From Solirubrobacteraceae bacterium (GTDB lineage: Bacteria; Actinomycetota; Thermoleophilia; Solirubrobacterales; Solirubrobacteraceae), in assembly GCA_025928415.1 (NCBI GenBank), contig JAICJK010000027.1, positions 1-12,400 on the forward strand: 12,400 bases of DNA, written 5' to 3'. The translations under genes and the position numbers were made by a program. Below the pieces are notes generated by a model. The model saw only the letters and a program-made list of their open reading frames with translations, was not told the origin of the DNA and did not search any database. This document shows, piece by piece, positions 1 to 5,798 of the stretch. Numbering within the stretch: position 1 is the stretch's first letter; each line of letters begins with the position of its first letter.

Positions 1-412
1 CCGGGGGCGGCCCGCCCGGACCGCCGGGACCGCCCGGACCGCCGGGACCGCCGCCCGGGCCGCCGGGACCGCCGCCCTCCCCGCCCGGCCCACCGCCGCC
101 GCCCTTGCCGCCGAGCTGCACGTAGGCCATCTGGAGCTGGGAGAGCGCCTCGCGCAGCTGCCCGGCGTCGGGGCCGAGCTGGGCCTCGACGAGCGGCAGC
201 AGCGCCCGCGCGCCGTCGACGGCCACGCGGACCTGCTCGAGGTCGCGCTCCTCCTCCGTCCCGGGAGCCAGGCCCGCCTTGCGGCCGCCGAGGTTCAGCA
301 GCGAGACGATCGTCTGCAGCACGACGTCCTCGACGCGCAGGCGCTTGAGCTCCGCCTCGTAGGCGGCGCGCATCTCCTCCTCGGTGGGCTGGCGCTGTTC
401 CTGCTCGCTCAT
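1..412 (-). CDS. DUF1844-like protein with Gly-Gly-Pro tail (3' end beyond window)
   Basis: Partial gene; 137 codons are visible, starting at ATG 412-410. Residues 1-30 are charged (Glu/Arg-rich). Residues 27-100 form a compact helical domain containing VEDVVLQTIVSLLNLG, a RDLEQVR segment, LGPDAG and LSQLQMAYVQL. This spacing resembles actinobacterial DUF1844 proteins as I remember them, with a conserved R-D-L-x-x-A/V-R, then L-G-P-x-A-G, then S-L-Q-x-x-Y/F. From about residue 101 the chain becomes almost only Gly and Pro (GGP/GGGP repeats) to the window edge. The function of the family is unknown. The ATG overlaps the stop of the upstream YbdK-type gene as ATGA, and GGAGG lies about 12 bases upstream, so it is probably the last or a late gene of the operon. 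The family call is fairly likely but rests on pattern recall. The Gly/Pro tail is seen directly and is unusual for a protein of this size. Confidence 0.7.
   Translation of the reverse strand, partial: MSEQEQRQPTEEEMRAAYEAELKRLRVEDVVLQTIVSLLNLGGRKAGLAPGTEEERDLEQVRVAVDGARALLPLVEAQLGPDAGQLREALSQLQMAYVQLGGKGGGGGPGGEGGGPGGPGGGPGGPGGPGGPGGPPP
2..100 (-). repeat. Low-complexity Gly-Gly-Pro coding repeat
   Basis: On the minus strand this stretch reads as tandem 9-base units of the form GGY-CCS-GGC, encoding Gly-Pro-Gly, with a few GGC insertions. It forms the C-terminal tail of the DUF1844-like protein. The repeats run to the window edge, so total length and copy number cannot be seen. Such repeats can gain or lose units by slippage and are a common place for assembly error. 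Confidence 0.8.
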
Positions 413-1560
413 GAGGGGCGGGCCTCCTCGACGTAGGTGTCCTGGGTCTCGCCGACCGCCGCGGCGAAGACCTCGTCCATGGGCGCGCCGGCCTCGATGG
501 CGCGGCGCTGGCGCTGGGCGCCGTTGAGCTCCGGGAAGGCGGGGTCGATCCCGAGCTCGGCGCGCACCGGCGCGGTCCAGGCCAGCAGGCGCTCGACGGC
601 GGCCGCCGCGGGGTACTGCCGCGCGCGGTCGAGGTCGATCAGCGAGCCGTCCTGGCCGAACCGGATGGCCCGCCACAGGTTCTCCTCGATCAGCCGGCGC
701 GGGTGGTCGGCCTGCGGCACGCCGTCGTCGTGGTCGCGCGCCGCCTGCGCCGCGCAGGCGACGATCAGCCCGGCCAGCGCCTCGGACTCCTGGGCCGTCG
801 ACTGGGCGTCGGCGATGCGCACCTCGACGGTCCCGAAGTCGAAGTGGGGGCGCACCGACCACCACACCTGCGTGTACTCCACGATCGACTCCGTGCCCAC
901 GAGGAACTCGATGTACTCGCGGTAGGCCGCCCAGGAGCCGTAGGCGTCGGGGATGCCGCAGCGCGGGAAGGTCCTGGTGAACGCCTGCGTGCGCGCCGTG
1001 TGCAGGCCGGAGTCGCGGGCGTCGAGATAGGGCGAGTTCGCGCTGACCGCCAGCAGCACGGGCAGGACGGGCCGCAGCCGGTCGCAGACCGCGACGGCGC
1101 GGTCGAGGCCGCGGATGCCGACGTGGACGTGCAGCGAGAACGAGTTGTTGCGCCGGGCCACGTACTGCAGGCCCTCCACGACGCGCCGGTAGTGCTCGGT
1201 GTCGATGTTCGGCTGCTCGCGGTAGTCGGCCCACGGATGGGTGCCGGTGGCGGCCAGCAGCGCGTCGCGCCGGCGGGTCAGCGCGAACAGGCGCGCCCGG
1301 GCGTCGCGCTGCTGCGCGGTGGCCTCGTGGACGTCCTCCCCGCGGCCGGAGATGATCTCGATCTCGCTGGAGATCAGCTCGCCCGTGATTCGCTCGAACA
1401 GCGGCGGGTCCTCGGCGGCGGCCGCGTCGCGCAGCTCCTCGAAGCGCGGGACGAGGTCCAGCGTCTCGGGGTCGAGGATGGCGAACTCCTCCTCGAGGCC
1501 CACCGTGAAGTCCGTCGATGCCGCGAAGACGGCCTCGGCGCGGTCGCAATCCAAGGACAT
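409..1560 (-). CDS. YbdK-family carboxylate-amine ligase (GCS2, glutamate-cysteine-ligase-like)
   Basis: 383 aa from ATG 1560, close to the usual length of this family. Family signatures are VGLEEEF (residues 20-26), the glutamate/metal-binding start of GCS2 enzymes; a block around ELISSEIEI (61-69); HVHVGI (144-149); and SVRPHFDFGTVEVRIAD (235-251). Family members ligate glutamate to an amine through ATP. E. coli YbdK has weak gamma-glutamylcysteine synthetase activity and actinobacterial relatives include EgtA. The true substrate cannot be read from sequence. The gene starts 11 bases after rex stops and ends in an ATGA overlap with the DUF1844-like gene. No convincing Shine-Dalgarno precedes ATG 1560, so expression is probably coupled to rex. 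Position next to glutaredoxin and rex suggests a thiol/redox role (inference). The enzyme should be cytoplasmic. Confidence 0.88.
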   Translation of the reverse strand: MSLDCDRAEAVFAASTDFTVGLEEEFAILDPETLDLVPRFEELRDAAAAEDPPLFERITGELISSEIEIISGRGEDVHEATAQQRDARARLFALTRRRDALLAATGTHPWADYREQPNIDTEHYRRVVEGLQYVARRNNSFSLHVHVGIRGLDRAVAVCDRLRPVLPVLLAVSANSPYLDARDSGLHTARTQAFTRTFPRCGIPDAYGSWAAYREYIEFLVGTESIVEYTQVWWSVRPHFDFGTVEVRIADAQSTAQESEALAGLIVACAAQAARDHDDGVPQADHPRRLIEENLWRAIRFGQDGSLIDLDRARQYPAAAAVERLLAWTAPVRAELGIDPAFPELNGAQRQRRAIEAGAPMDEVFAAAVGETQDTYVEEARPS

Positions 1561-1571
1561 GGGCCGGTGCG

Positions 1572-2255
1572 CTAGGTCAGGTAGAAGTAGAGCGCGTAGA
1601 GCAGGTCCACCGCCGGGCTGGAGGTGTGGACCGTCACCTCCGGCGGCACCTGCAGCAGCGCCTCGGAGTAGTTGAAGATGATCTTCACGCCGGCCTCGAC
1701 GAGGGCCGTGGCCAGGGCCTGCGCCGCGGCGTTGGGGACGGCGAGGACGCCCACGACGATGTCCTCCTCCTCCACGACCTGCCTGAGGTCGCGCACGTCC
1801 CGTACCTTCAGCGTCCCGACGTCGCGCCCCACCTTGCCCGGGTCGGCGTCGAAGATCGCGACGACGCGGAAGCCGTGGTCGGCGAAGATGTCCGAGTCGG
1901 CGATCGCGCGGCCCAGGTGGCCCGCGCCGAACAGCGCGATGTTGTGCTGCCCGGCCGTGCGCAGGATCTTGCGGATCTGCCCGAGCAGCGCGTCGACGTT
2001 GTAGCCGACGCCGCGCTTGCCGAACTTGCCGAAGCCCGAGAGGTCGCGGCGGATCTGGGTCGAGTTGACCTTCGTCCAGGCGGACAGCTCCTGGGAGGAG
2101 ACGGTCTCCCTCCCCTCGCGCTTGGCCTGGGTGAGGACCTGCAGGTAGCGGGCCAGCCGCGCGGCGACCCCGAGCGACAGCCGCTCGACCGGCGCGCCGG
2201 GCTCGGGCGATTCGGATCCGTTGCCGGACGCGGAAGACATGTCGGTCGCGCTCAC
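1572..2255 (-). CDS. rex: Redox-sensing transcriptional repressor Rex
   Basis: 227 aa. Rex is a homodimeric repressor that releases DNA when the NADH/NAD+ ratio rises and usually controls respiratory and fermentative genes. An N-terminal winged helix spans about residues 30-95, with the recognition region NSTQIRRDLSGFGKFG (64-79) followed by KRGVGYNV. The Rossmann NAD(H) domain starts at NIALFGAGHLG (105-115, GxGxxG-type), with acidic FDAD (135-138) at the end of the second strand. The C-terminal swapped helix ends in VDLLYALYFYL. GTG 2255 is preferred over ATG 2240 because AGGA lies 10 bases before it and nothing comparable precedes the ATG; the N-terminal 25 residues are variable either way. 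It starts 12 bases after the glutaredoxin gene. In Streptomyces, rex also follows a glutaredoxin-like gene but is followed by hemA; here a YbdK-type ligase follows instead. Confidence 0.95.
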   Translation of the reverse strand: MSATDMSSASGNGSESPEPGAPVERLSLGVAARLARYLQVLTQAKREGRETVSSQELSAWTKVNSTQIRRDLSGFGKFGKRGVGYNVDALLGQIRKILRTAGQHNIALFGAGHLGRAIADSDIFADHGFRVVAIFDADPGKVGRDVGTLKVRDVRDLRQVVEEEDIVVGVLAVPNAAAQALATALVEAGVKIIFNYSEALLQVPPEVTVHTSSPAVDLLYALYFYLT

Positions 2256-2267
2256 TCGTGGGCGATC

Positions 2268-2531
2268 CTAGCTCGCAGGCCTCTCGAGCAGCCGGCGGCG
2301 CAGGTCGTCGCGGTCGACGAAGAAGTCGTACAGCTCGCGCCCGTCGAGCGCGATGACCGGGATGCGCTCGAGGTAGGCCTTGAGCGTGGCGTCGTCGTCC
2401 TCGATGTCCACGGTCCGCACCTCGAACGCCCCCGGGCCGAGCTCCGCGCGGAGCTCGTCGAGCACGGCGAGCGCCGCCTCGCACAGATGGCAGCCTGCGC
2501 GCGAGTGCACGGTGACCTCGGGCGCGCTCAC
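2268..2531 (-). CDS. Glutaredoxin-family protein (DUF836-like thioredoxin fold)
   Basis: 87 aa from GTG 2531. A single small thioredoxin-fold domain: strand EVTVHSRAG, then redox motif C14-H-L-C17, a helix, a second strand FEVRTVDIEDD (36-46), the cis-proline segment RIPVIALDG (56-64), and a C-terminal Asp/Arg-rich helix. Length and layout fit DUF836/glutaredoxin-like proteins that neighbour rex in actinobacteria. It probably acts as a cytoplasmic dithiol oxidoreductase; the partner thiol (mycothiol, another small thiol, or a protein) is not deducible. The GTG overlaps the tsaD stop as GTGA, implying translational coupling. The rex gene begins 12 bases downstream. The name is inferred from fold and motif, since these proteins are too short for a firmer assignment by eye. 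Confidence 0.88.
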   Translation of the reverse strand: MSAPEVTVHSRAGCHLCEAALAVLDELRAELGPGAFEVRTVDIEDDDATLKAYLERIPVIALDGRELYDFFVDRDDLRRRLLERPAS

Positions 2532-3541
2532 AGGTCCCGGGCGCCGGTCGGGTAGACGTCGAGGCCGAGGTAGGACGGGAACGGCTGCGGGGGCACCCAG
2601 CGCGCGGCCGAGGCGATCATCGCCGCGTTGTCGGTGCACAGCTCGCGCGGCGGGACCGCCACGCGCGCGGCGACGCCGGCCAGGCGCTCGCGCAGCGGCC
2701 CGTTGGCCGCCACGCCGCCGCCGATGGCCAGCCGGTCCAGCCCGGTCTGCGCCAGCGCGCGCTCCACGCGCTGCGCCAGCGCCTCCACGATCGCGTGCTG
2801 ATAGCTCGCGGCGAGGTCGGCGGCGCGCGCGGCCGCGTCCTCCGGGCCGAGGTCGCGGATCGCGTACAGCAGCGCGGTCTTCACCCCGGAGAACGAGAAG
2901 TCGAGGCCCTGGACCCGGGCGGCGATCGGGAACGCGAAGGCGGACCGGTCGCCGTCCCGCGCCAGGCGCTCGAGGTGCGGGCCGCCGGGGTACGGCAGCC
3001 CGAGCAGCCGCGCGCCCTTGTCGAAGGCCTCCCCCGCCGCGTCGTCGAGCGTCGCGCCGAGGACCGTGAACGAGGCGTGGTCGTCCACCCGCGCCAGGAA
3101 CGTGTGCCCGCCGCTGGCCACGAGGCACACGAACGGCGGCTCGAGCGCGTCGGGGCCGAGGAAGCTCGCGGCGACGTGGCCCTGCAGGTGGTCCACCGGC
3201 GCGAACGGCAGCTCGCGGGCGGCGGCCAGCCCCTTGGCCGAGGCCAGGCCGACGAGCAGCGCCCCGACCAGCCCGGGGCCCTGGGTCGCGGCGACGAGCG
3301 CGACGTCGCCGAGGCCCGCGCCGGCGCGGCGCAGCGCGTCGTCGACCACGACGTTGACGAGGTCGAGGTGCCGGCGCGAGGCCACCTCGGGGACCACTCC
3401 CCCGTAGGCGTCGTGGATCTCCTGGGAGGAGATGACGTTCGCGCGGATCTCCCCCGCGCCGCTGACCACCGCCGCGCAGGTGTCGTCGCAGCTCGTCTCG
3501 AGCGCGAGCACCAGGTCCCCGGGCGCGAGGAGGCCGGCCAT
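2528..3541 (-). CDS. tsaD: tRNA N6-adenosine threonylcarbamoyltransferase TsaD
   Basis: 337 aa, the usual length. TsaD transfers the threonylcarbamoyl group from TC-AMP to A37 of ANN-decoding tRNAs, making t6A, in a complex with TsaB and TsaE. Landmarks of the ASKHA fold are LALETSCDDT (12-21), VVPEVASRRH (49-58), the metal-binding H118-LQG-H122, VASGGHT (141-147), AGEAFDKGARLLGLPYPGG (169-187), FSFSGVKTA (215-223), IGGGVAAN (273-280) and D304 in CTDNAAMIA. All expected catalytic features are present. ATG 3541 overlaps the rimI stop by one base (TGATG), and the stop overlaps the glutaredoxin GTG (GTGA). TC-AMP synthase (TsaC/Sua5) is not in the window. The identification is firm. Confidence 0.98.
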   Translation of the reverse strand: MAGLLAPGDLVLALETSCDDTCAAVVSGAGEIRANVISSQEIHDAYGGVVPEVASRRHLDLVNVVVDDALRRAGAGLGDVALVAATQGPGLVGALLVGLASAKGLAAARELPFAPVDHLQGHVAASFLGPDALEPPFVCLVASGGHTFLARVDDHASFTVLGATLDDAAGEAFDKGARLLGLPYPGGPHLERLARDGDRSAFAFPIAARVQGLDFSFSGVKTALLYAIRDLGPEDAAARAADLAASYQHAIVEALAQRVERALAQTGLDRLAIGGGVAANGPLRERLAGVAARVAVPPRELCTDNAAMIASAARWVPPQPFPSYLGLDVYPTGARDL

Positions 3542-4059
3542 CACGAGGGGGACGGCATGACCGGCCCGGCGTCGGGGACGTCGTCGAGGCGGCCCTGGAG
3601 CGTCATCGGCGTGCGCCACATGATGAGCGCGTCCTCGCCGTTGTCCTGGTAGTAGCGCCGCCGCATCCCGGCCGAGCGGAAGCCGAAGCGCTCGTAGAGC
3701 TCGATCGCCGCCTGATTGGACTGCCGGACCTCGAGCGTGAAGCGCGGCTCGGCCTCCTGCACGCGGGCGATCAGCGCCGCGAGCAGGGTCGTGGCGACGT
3801 GGGTGCGGCGCTCCTCGGGGTCCACCGCCACGTTCATGATGTGCCACACCGTGTCGTAGCGCGAGCAGATGCAGTAGCCGCACAGGCGCTGGTCGCGCCC
3901 GAGGCCGCGCCACGCGGCCAGGCAGATGCCCGAGGGCTTGGAGAGCTCCAGGACGAACATCGCCAGCGACCACGGCGTCGGGAAGGCGCGCCGCTCGATC
4001 GCGATGACCTGGGGCAGGTCCGCGTAGGTCAGGCGGCGGATGTCGGGCGGTGCGGTCAC
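3541..4059 (-). CDS. rimI: RimI-type ribosomal-protein-alanine N-acetyltransferase (GNAT)
   Basis: 172 aa from GTG 4059. A GNAT fold that uses acetyl-CoA; RimI acetylates the N-terminal alanine of ribosomal protein S18 in E. coli. The N-terminus IRRLTYADLPQVIAIER and AFPTPWS (25-31) are typical. HIMNVAVDP (73-81) forms the beta-4 strand. The CoA loop follows as RRTHVATTLL (84-93), where the usual Gly of the R-x-x-G-x-G/A motif is His87. LEVRQSNQAAIELYERFGF (109-127) and RRRYYQDNGEDALIM complete the domain, with a short Pro-rich tail after residue 152. It lies between tsaB and tsaD, the normal actinobacterial arrangement. GTG overlaps the tsaB stop (GTGA), and no Shine-Dalgarno is visible because the preceding bases lie in a hairpin. 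The substrate could differ from S18. Confidence 0.92.
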   Translation of the reverse strand: MTAPPDIRRLTYADLPQVIAIERRAFPTPWSLAMFVLELSKPSGICLAAWRGLGRDQRLCGYCICSRYDTVWHIMNVAVDPEERRTHVATTLLAALIARVQEAEPRFTLEVRQSNQAAIELYERFGFRSAGMRRRYYQDNGEDALIMWRTPMTLQGRLDDVPDAGPVMPSPS

Positions 4060-4769
4060 GAAGCGGTCCCGGGCGCTGTCCCGGACCGCTTCGGGACCGC
4101 GTCCGGCGCCCTGACGTACTCCGGGACGAGCGCCTCGCGCGCGACGGGCGTGGCTGCGAGCGCCAGCCGGCACAGCGCGTCGGCACGGACGCGATGGAGC
4201 GGGGAGCCGTCCGCCGGGACCTCGAAGCCCGCCGGTTCGAGCTGCTCCCGGAAGCGTATCGCCCCGTCCCCGGCGGCCAGCGGCCTCGGCCCGCCGGGGT
4301 CCGTCCGCAGCCCTCCGGCCAGCGCGCCGAGCTCCCCCGGCGGCACGGCGGCGGGTGCCAGCAGCCGCGCGCCGCCGAGCCAGGCGGCGACGAACGCCTC
4401 GCCGCGCCGGGCGTCGAGGCAGGCGAGCACGGCGCGGTCCGCGAGCCCGGCGCCGGCGCTGAGCGCCTCCAGGGTCGAAACGGGCACCAGCTCGGCGCCG
4501 GCGGCCTGGGCCAGCGCGCGGGCCGAGGCCACGCCGATCCGCAGCCCGGTGAACGTCCCGGGCCCGATGCCGACGCCGATCCGGTCGACGTCGGGCCACG
4601 ACAGCCCCGCTTCGGCCAGCAGCGCCTGAGCCAGGCCGAGAAGCTCCTCGACGTGCCCCGGGCGCTCCCCCGGCGTCGGGACGTGGCGGCGCTCGGCGAC
4701 CGGGCCGTCGCCGGACAGCAGGCCGACGACGGTGTCCGGGGTCGCCGTGTCGAGCGCGAGGACCCTCAC
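4056..4769 (-). CDS. tsaB: tRNA t6A biosynthesis protein TsaB
   Basis: 237 aa from GTG 4769. TsaB is the catalytically inactive paralogue of TsaD that dimerises with it and is needed for t6A formation. Signatures are VLALDTATP (3-11), GHVEEL (38-43), IGVGIGPGTFTGLRIG (64-79, the family hallmark), ALA followed by VSTLEAL (97-103), LDARRGEAFVA (118-128) and a C-terminal PEYVRAPDA. The C-terminal half is weakly conserved and Ala/Gly/Pro-rich, as is usual. The start overlaps the tsaE stop as GTGA, and GGGG lies about 10 bases upstream. The stop overlaps the rimI GTG. The last codons form the hairpin described separately. Confidence 0.96.
   Translation of the reverse strand: MRVLALDTATPDTVVGLLSGDGPVAERRHVPTPGERPGHVEELLGLAQALLAEAGLSWPDVDRIGVGIGPGTFTGLRIGVASARALAQAAGAELVPVSTLEALSAGAGLADRAVLACLDARRGEAFVAAWLGGARLLAPAAVPPGELGALAGGLRTDPGGPRPLAAGDGAIRFREQLEPAGFEVPADGSPLHRVRADALCRLALAATPVAREALVPEYVRAPDAVPKRSGTAPGTAS
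4060..4092 (-). promoter_or_regulatory. Strong RNA hairpin abutting the rimI start codon
   Basis: In minus-strand RNA, GAAGCGGUCC pairs with GGACCGCUUC (10 bp). Inside, GGG pairs with CCC, with one bulged G and the loop ACAGCG. The 3' arm ends one base before the rimI GTG and lies over the place where a Shine-Dalgarno would be. An upstream GGUCCCG (4098-4092) can instead pair with CGGGACC (4071-4065), or its GUCCCG part with CGGGAC (4083-4078), so rival folds exist. The bases also encode the TsaB C-terminus. The structure is seen in the sequence; any control of rimI translation is inference. Confidence 0.55.
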
Positions 4770-5200
4770 GGGCCGTCGCCCCGCCGGCACACCGTCACCC
4801 GCCGCTGGTCGGCGCCGGCGTGCTCGAGCGTGACGCGGGCGGCGACGCGGCCCGCCAGCGCGTCGCCCGCCACCTCCGGCCATTCCACGAACGCGACGCG
4901 GCGGTCGTCGACGTAGTCGGCGAGCAGCGCCGGGTCCTCGGCCGCGAGGTCGCCGAGGCGGTGCAGGTCGAGGTGGCTGGCCGGCAGCGGGAGCCGGTCG
5001 TAGCGGCGCCCGAGCGTGAAGGTCGGGCTGGTCACGCGCCCCGTCACCCCCAGCGCGCGCAGCGCGCCGCGGACGAACGTCGTCTTGCCCGCGCCCATCT
5101 CACCCTGCACGAGCACGACGTCGCCGGCGCGCAGCGTGCGCGCGAGCGCGGCCCCCAGGGCCTCGGTCTCGTCGGCCGAGGCCGTGTCAGCGGCGCGCAT
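4766..5200 (-). CDS. tsaE: tRNA t6A biosynthesis ATPase TsaE
   Basis: 144 aa from ATG 5200. TsaE is a small P-loop ATPase that regenerates the TsaBD complex during t6A synthesis. Walker A is GEMGAGKTT (33-41). VTSPTFTL (56-63), HLDLHRL (76-82, family HxDLYRL) and VAFVEWPE (102-109) follow in the family order. Length is normal. The start lies 14 bases inside the 3' end of the LPXTG-protein gene, and its stop overlaps the tsaB GTG (GTGA). There is no clear Shine-Dalgarno before the ATG, so translation is probably coupled to the upstream gene. The identification is firm. Confidence 0.97.
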   Translation of the reverse strand: MRAADTASADETEALGAALARTLRAGDVVLVQGEMGAGKTTFVRGALRALGVTGRVTSPTFTLGRRYDRLPLPASHLDLHRLGDLAAEDPALLADYVDDRRVAFVEWPEVAGDALAGRVAARVTLEHAGADQRRVTVCRRGDGP

Positions 5201-5603
5201 CGGCAGCGCGCAGCCGGAGGCGCAGGCCGATGCCGAGCAGCAGCAGGAGCGCGCCGAGCGCCGCGACGACGTCCGCGTCCATGCCGGTGCGCGGCAGGTC
5301 CTTGGACTTCGCCGAGCCCGAGCCCGAGGACGGGTCGCTGCCCGAGGACGACGCCGGCGTCGTTGCCGTCGACGACTGGGTCGTCGGAGACGCCGGGGCG
5401 GTCTGCGGCGATGCCGGCGTGGTGGACGGCGAGGTCGTCTGCTGCTTGGGCGTGCTGGTCGACTTCTTCTTGTTGGGCGTCTTGACCTGGCCCAGCGGGT
5501 CCTGGTACTGGTCGTCGCCTGCGCTCTGGGCGAGCGCGGCCGCCGGCGTGAGCAGGATCGCGGCGGTGGTCAGCAGGACGAGGACGCGGCGAGAGGAGAG
5601 CAT
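5187..5603 (-). CDS. Secreted LPXTG-anchored Ser/Thr/Pro-rich protein
   Basis: 138 aa from ATG 5603. A signal peptide spans about residues 1-25 (LSSRR, a hydrophobic core VLVLLTTAAILLTP, then AAALA before Q26). A low-complexity stalk rich in Ser, Thr, Pro, Ala and Lys occupies about residues 40-102. The C-terminus is a classic sortase signal: LPRTG (103-107), a hydrophobic stretch from VVAALGALLLLLGIG, and a final Arg-rich tail. It should be exported and linked to the cell wall by a sortase that is not in this window. No enzymatic domain is visible; it may be a surface stalk or glycosylation substrate. Longer in-frame upstream starts were rejected because they would bury the signal peptide. 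Its 3' end overlaps tsaE, and a TACAAT box stands 9 bases before the ATG, so it is the likely first gene of the long minus-strand operon. Confidence 0.85.
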   Translation of the reverse strand: MLSSRRVLVLLTTAAILLTPAAALAQSAGDDQYQDPLGQVKTPNKKKSTSTPKQQTTSPSTTPASPQTAPASPTTQSSTATTPASSSGSDPSSGSGSAKSKDLPRTGMDADVVAALGALLLLLGIGLRLRLRAADARR

Positions 5604-5612
5604 CGCCGCGGG

Positions 5613-5618
5613 ATTGTA
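5613..5618 (-). promoter_or_regulatory. -10 element (TACAAT) for the LPXTG-tsa-rex operon
   Basis: The minus strand reads TACAAT, a 5/6 match to TATAAT, followed by exactly 9 bases and then ATG 5603. Transcription starting 6-9 bases after the box would give a leaderless or nearly leaderless mRNA. No good -35 hexamer is seen 16-18 bases upstream. This is the only clear promoter-like site I see ahead of the minus-strand genes. Confidence 0.5.
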
Positions 5619-5643
5619 CGAAGGATCCTGGACCTCCGGGCCG

Positions 5644-5672
5644 TTCGCAAACCCGCGCGACTGCGGTACCTT
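5644..5672 (+). promoter_or_regulatory. Promoter for the flippase transcript (TTCGCA - 17 - TACCTT)
   Basis: A -35-like TTCGCA (5644-5649, 4/6 to TTGACA) and a -10-like TACCTT (5667-5672) are separated by 17 bases, the ideal spacing. The -10 is followed by 9 bases and then ATG 5682, the start of the possible leader ORF. The predicted transcription start is near 5679-5682. Confidence 0.5.
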
Positions 5673-5681
5673 CGCCCGCGG

Positions 5682-5798
5682 ATGCCCAATGCCACGGATG
5701 ACGTACGGCGCCGACCACACCGCCACCTACGGAACGGGACCGGCGCTCCGACCCCGGGCTGCCCGCGACGCTGCCGCCGCGGCAGCGGGGGGCGATGA
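5682..5798 (+). CDS. Possible 38-aa Arg-rich leader peptide ORF
   Basis: ATG 5682 lies 9 bases after TACCTT, so it could be translated as a leaderless start. The frame runs 38 codons and ends at TGA 5796-5798, overlapping the flippase ATG as ATGA. The product begins MPNATDDV and has 10 Arg and 2 Cys. Third-position use is atypical for this window (CTA, GTA, CCA, several CGA, AAT, GAT), so it is not an ordinary conserved gene. It could be a regulatory leader peptide, or simply 5' untranslated RNA that happens to be open. I cannot assign a function and give it low confidence as a gene. Confidence 0.3.
   Translation: MPNATDDVRRRPHRHLRNGTGAPTPGCPRRCRRGSGGR
5769..5787 (+). promoter_or_regulatory. 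Perfect inverted repeat just upstream of the flippase ATG
   Basis: CGCTGCCGC, one C, then GCGGCAGCG forms a perfect 9-base inverted repeat centred on 5778 (7 bp stem with a 5-base loop when folded realistically). A run of G (5787-5792) and then ATG 5795 follow. In RNA it could limit access to the flippase start unless a ribosome reading the leader ORF opens it. The repeat is seen; the effect is inferred. Confidence 0.45.

Larger units (their letters stand above)
5604..5794. other. Divergent intergenic region
   Basis: This 191-base region separates the minus-strand operon from the plus-strand polysaccharide genes and is the longest stretch without an established gene. It is less GC-extreme than its flanks near 5611-5735. 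It holds the minus-strand TACAAT box, a plus-strand -35/-10 pair, a possible 38-codon leader ORF and a hairpin just before the flippase ATG. I see no Rex-type TTGTGAA-n6-TTCACAA palindrome here. Confidence 0.8.

Noticed and set aside
1..75. Regular GC-rich repeats at the left edge considered as a CRISPR or intergenic repeat array
   Set aside because: The units are 9 bases, without spacers, and read in frame as Gly-Gly-Pro in the DUF1844-like gene, so it is a coding low-complexity tract.
409..2484. A 691-codon minus-strand frame ending in the YbdK-type protein
   Set aside because: The part above 1560 lies over rex and glutaredoxin in the wrong frame and has no domain-like sequence; both overlapped genes are clearly real.
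1518..2555. Long plus-strand frame of 345 codons opposite rex and glutaredoxin
   Set aside because: No motif is recognisable, it is rich in Arg/Asp/Val repeats, and it is fully antisense to two well-identified genes.
5604..5794. Search for a Rex operator (TTGTGAA-n6-TTCACAA type) in the main promoter region
   Set aside because: No convincing palindrome of that type is visible here or in the 12-base gap before rex, so self-regulation by Rex is not supported by a site in the window.
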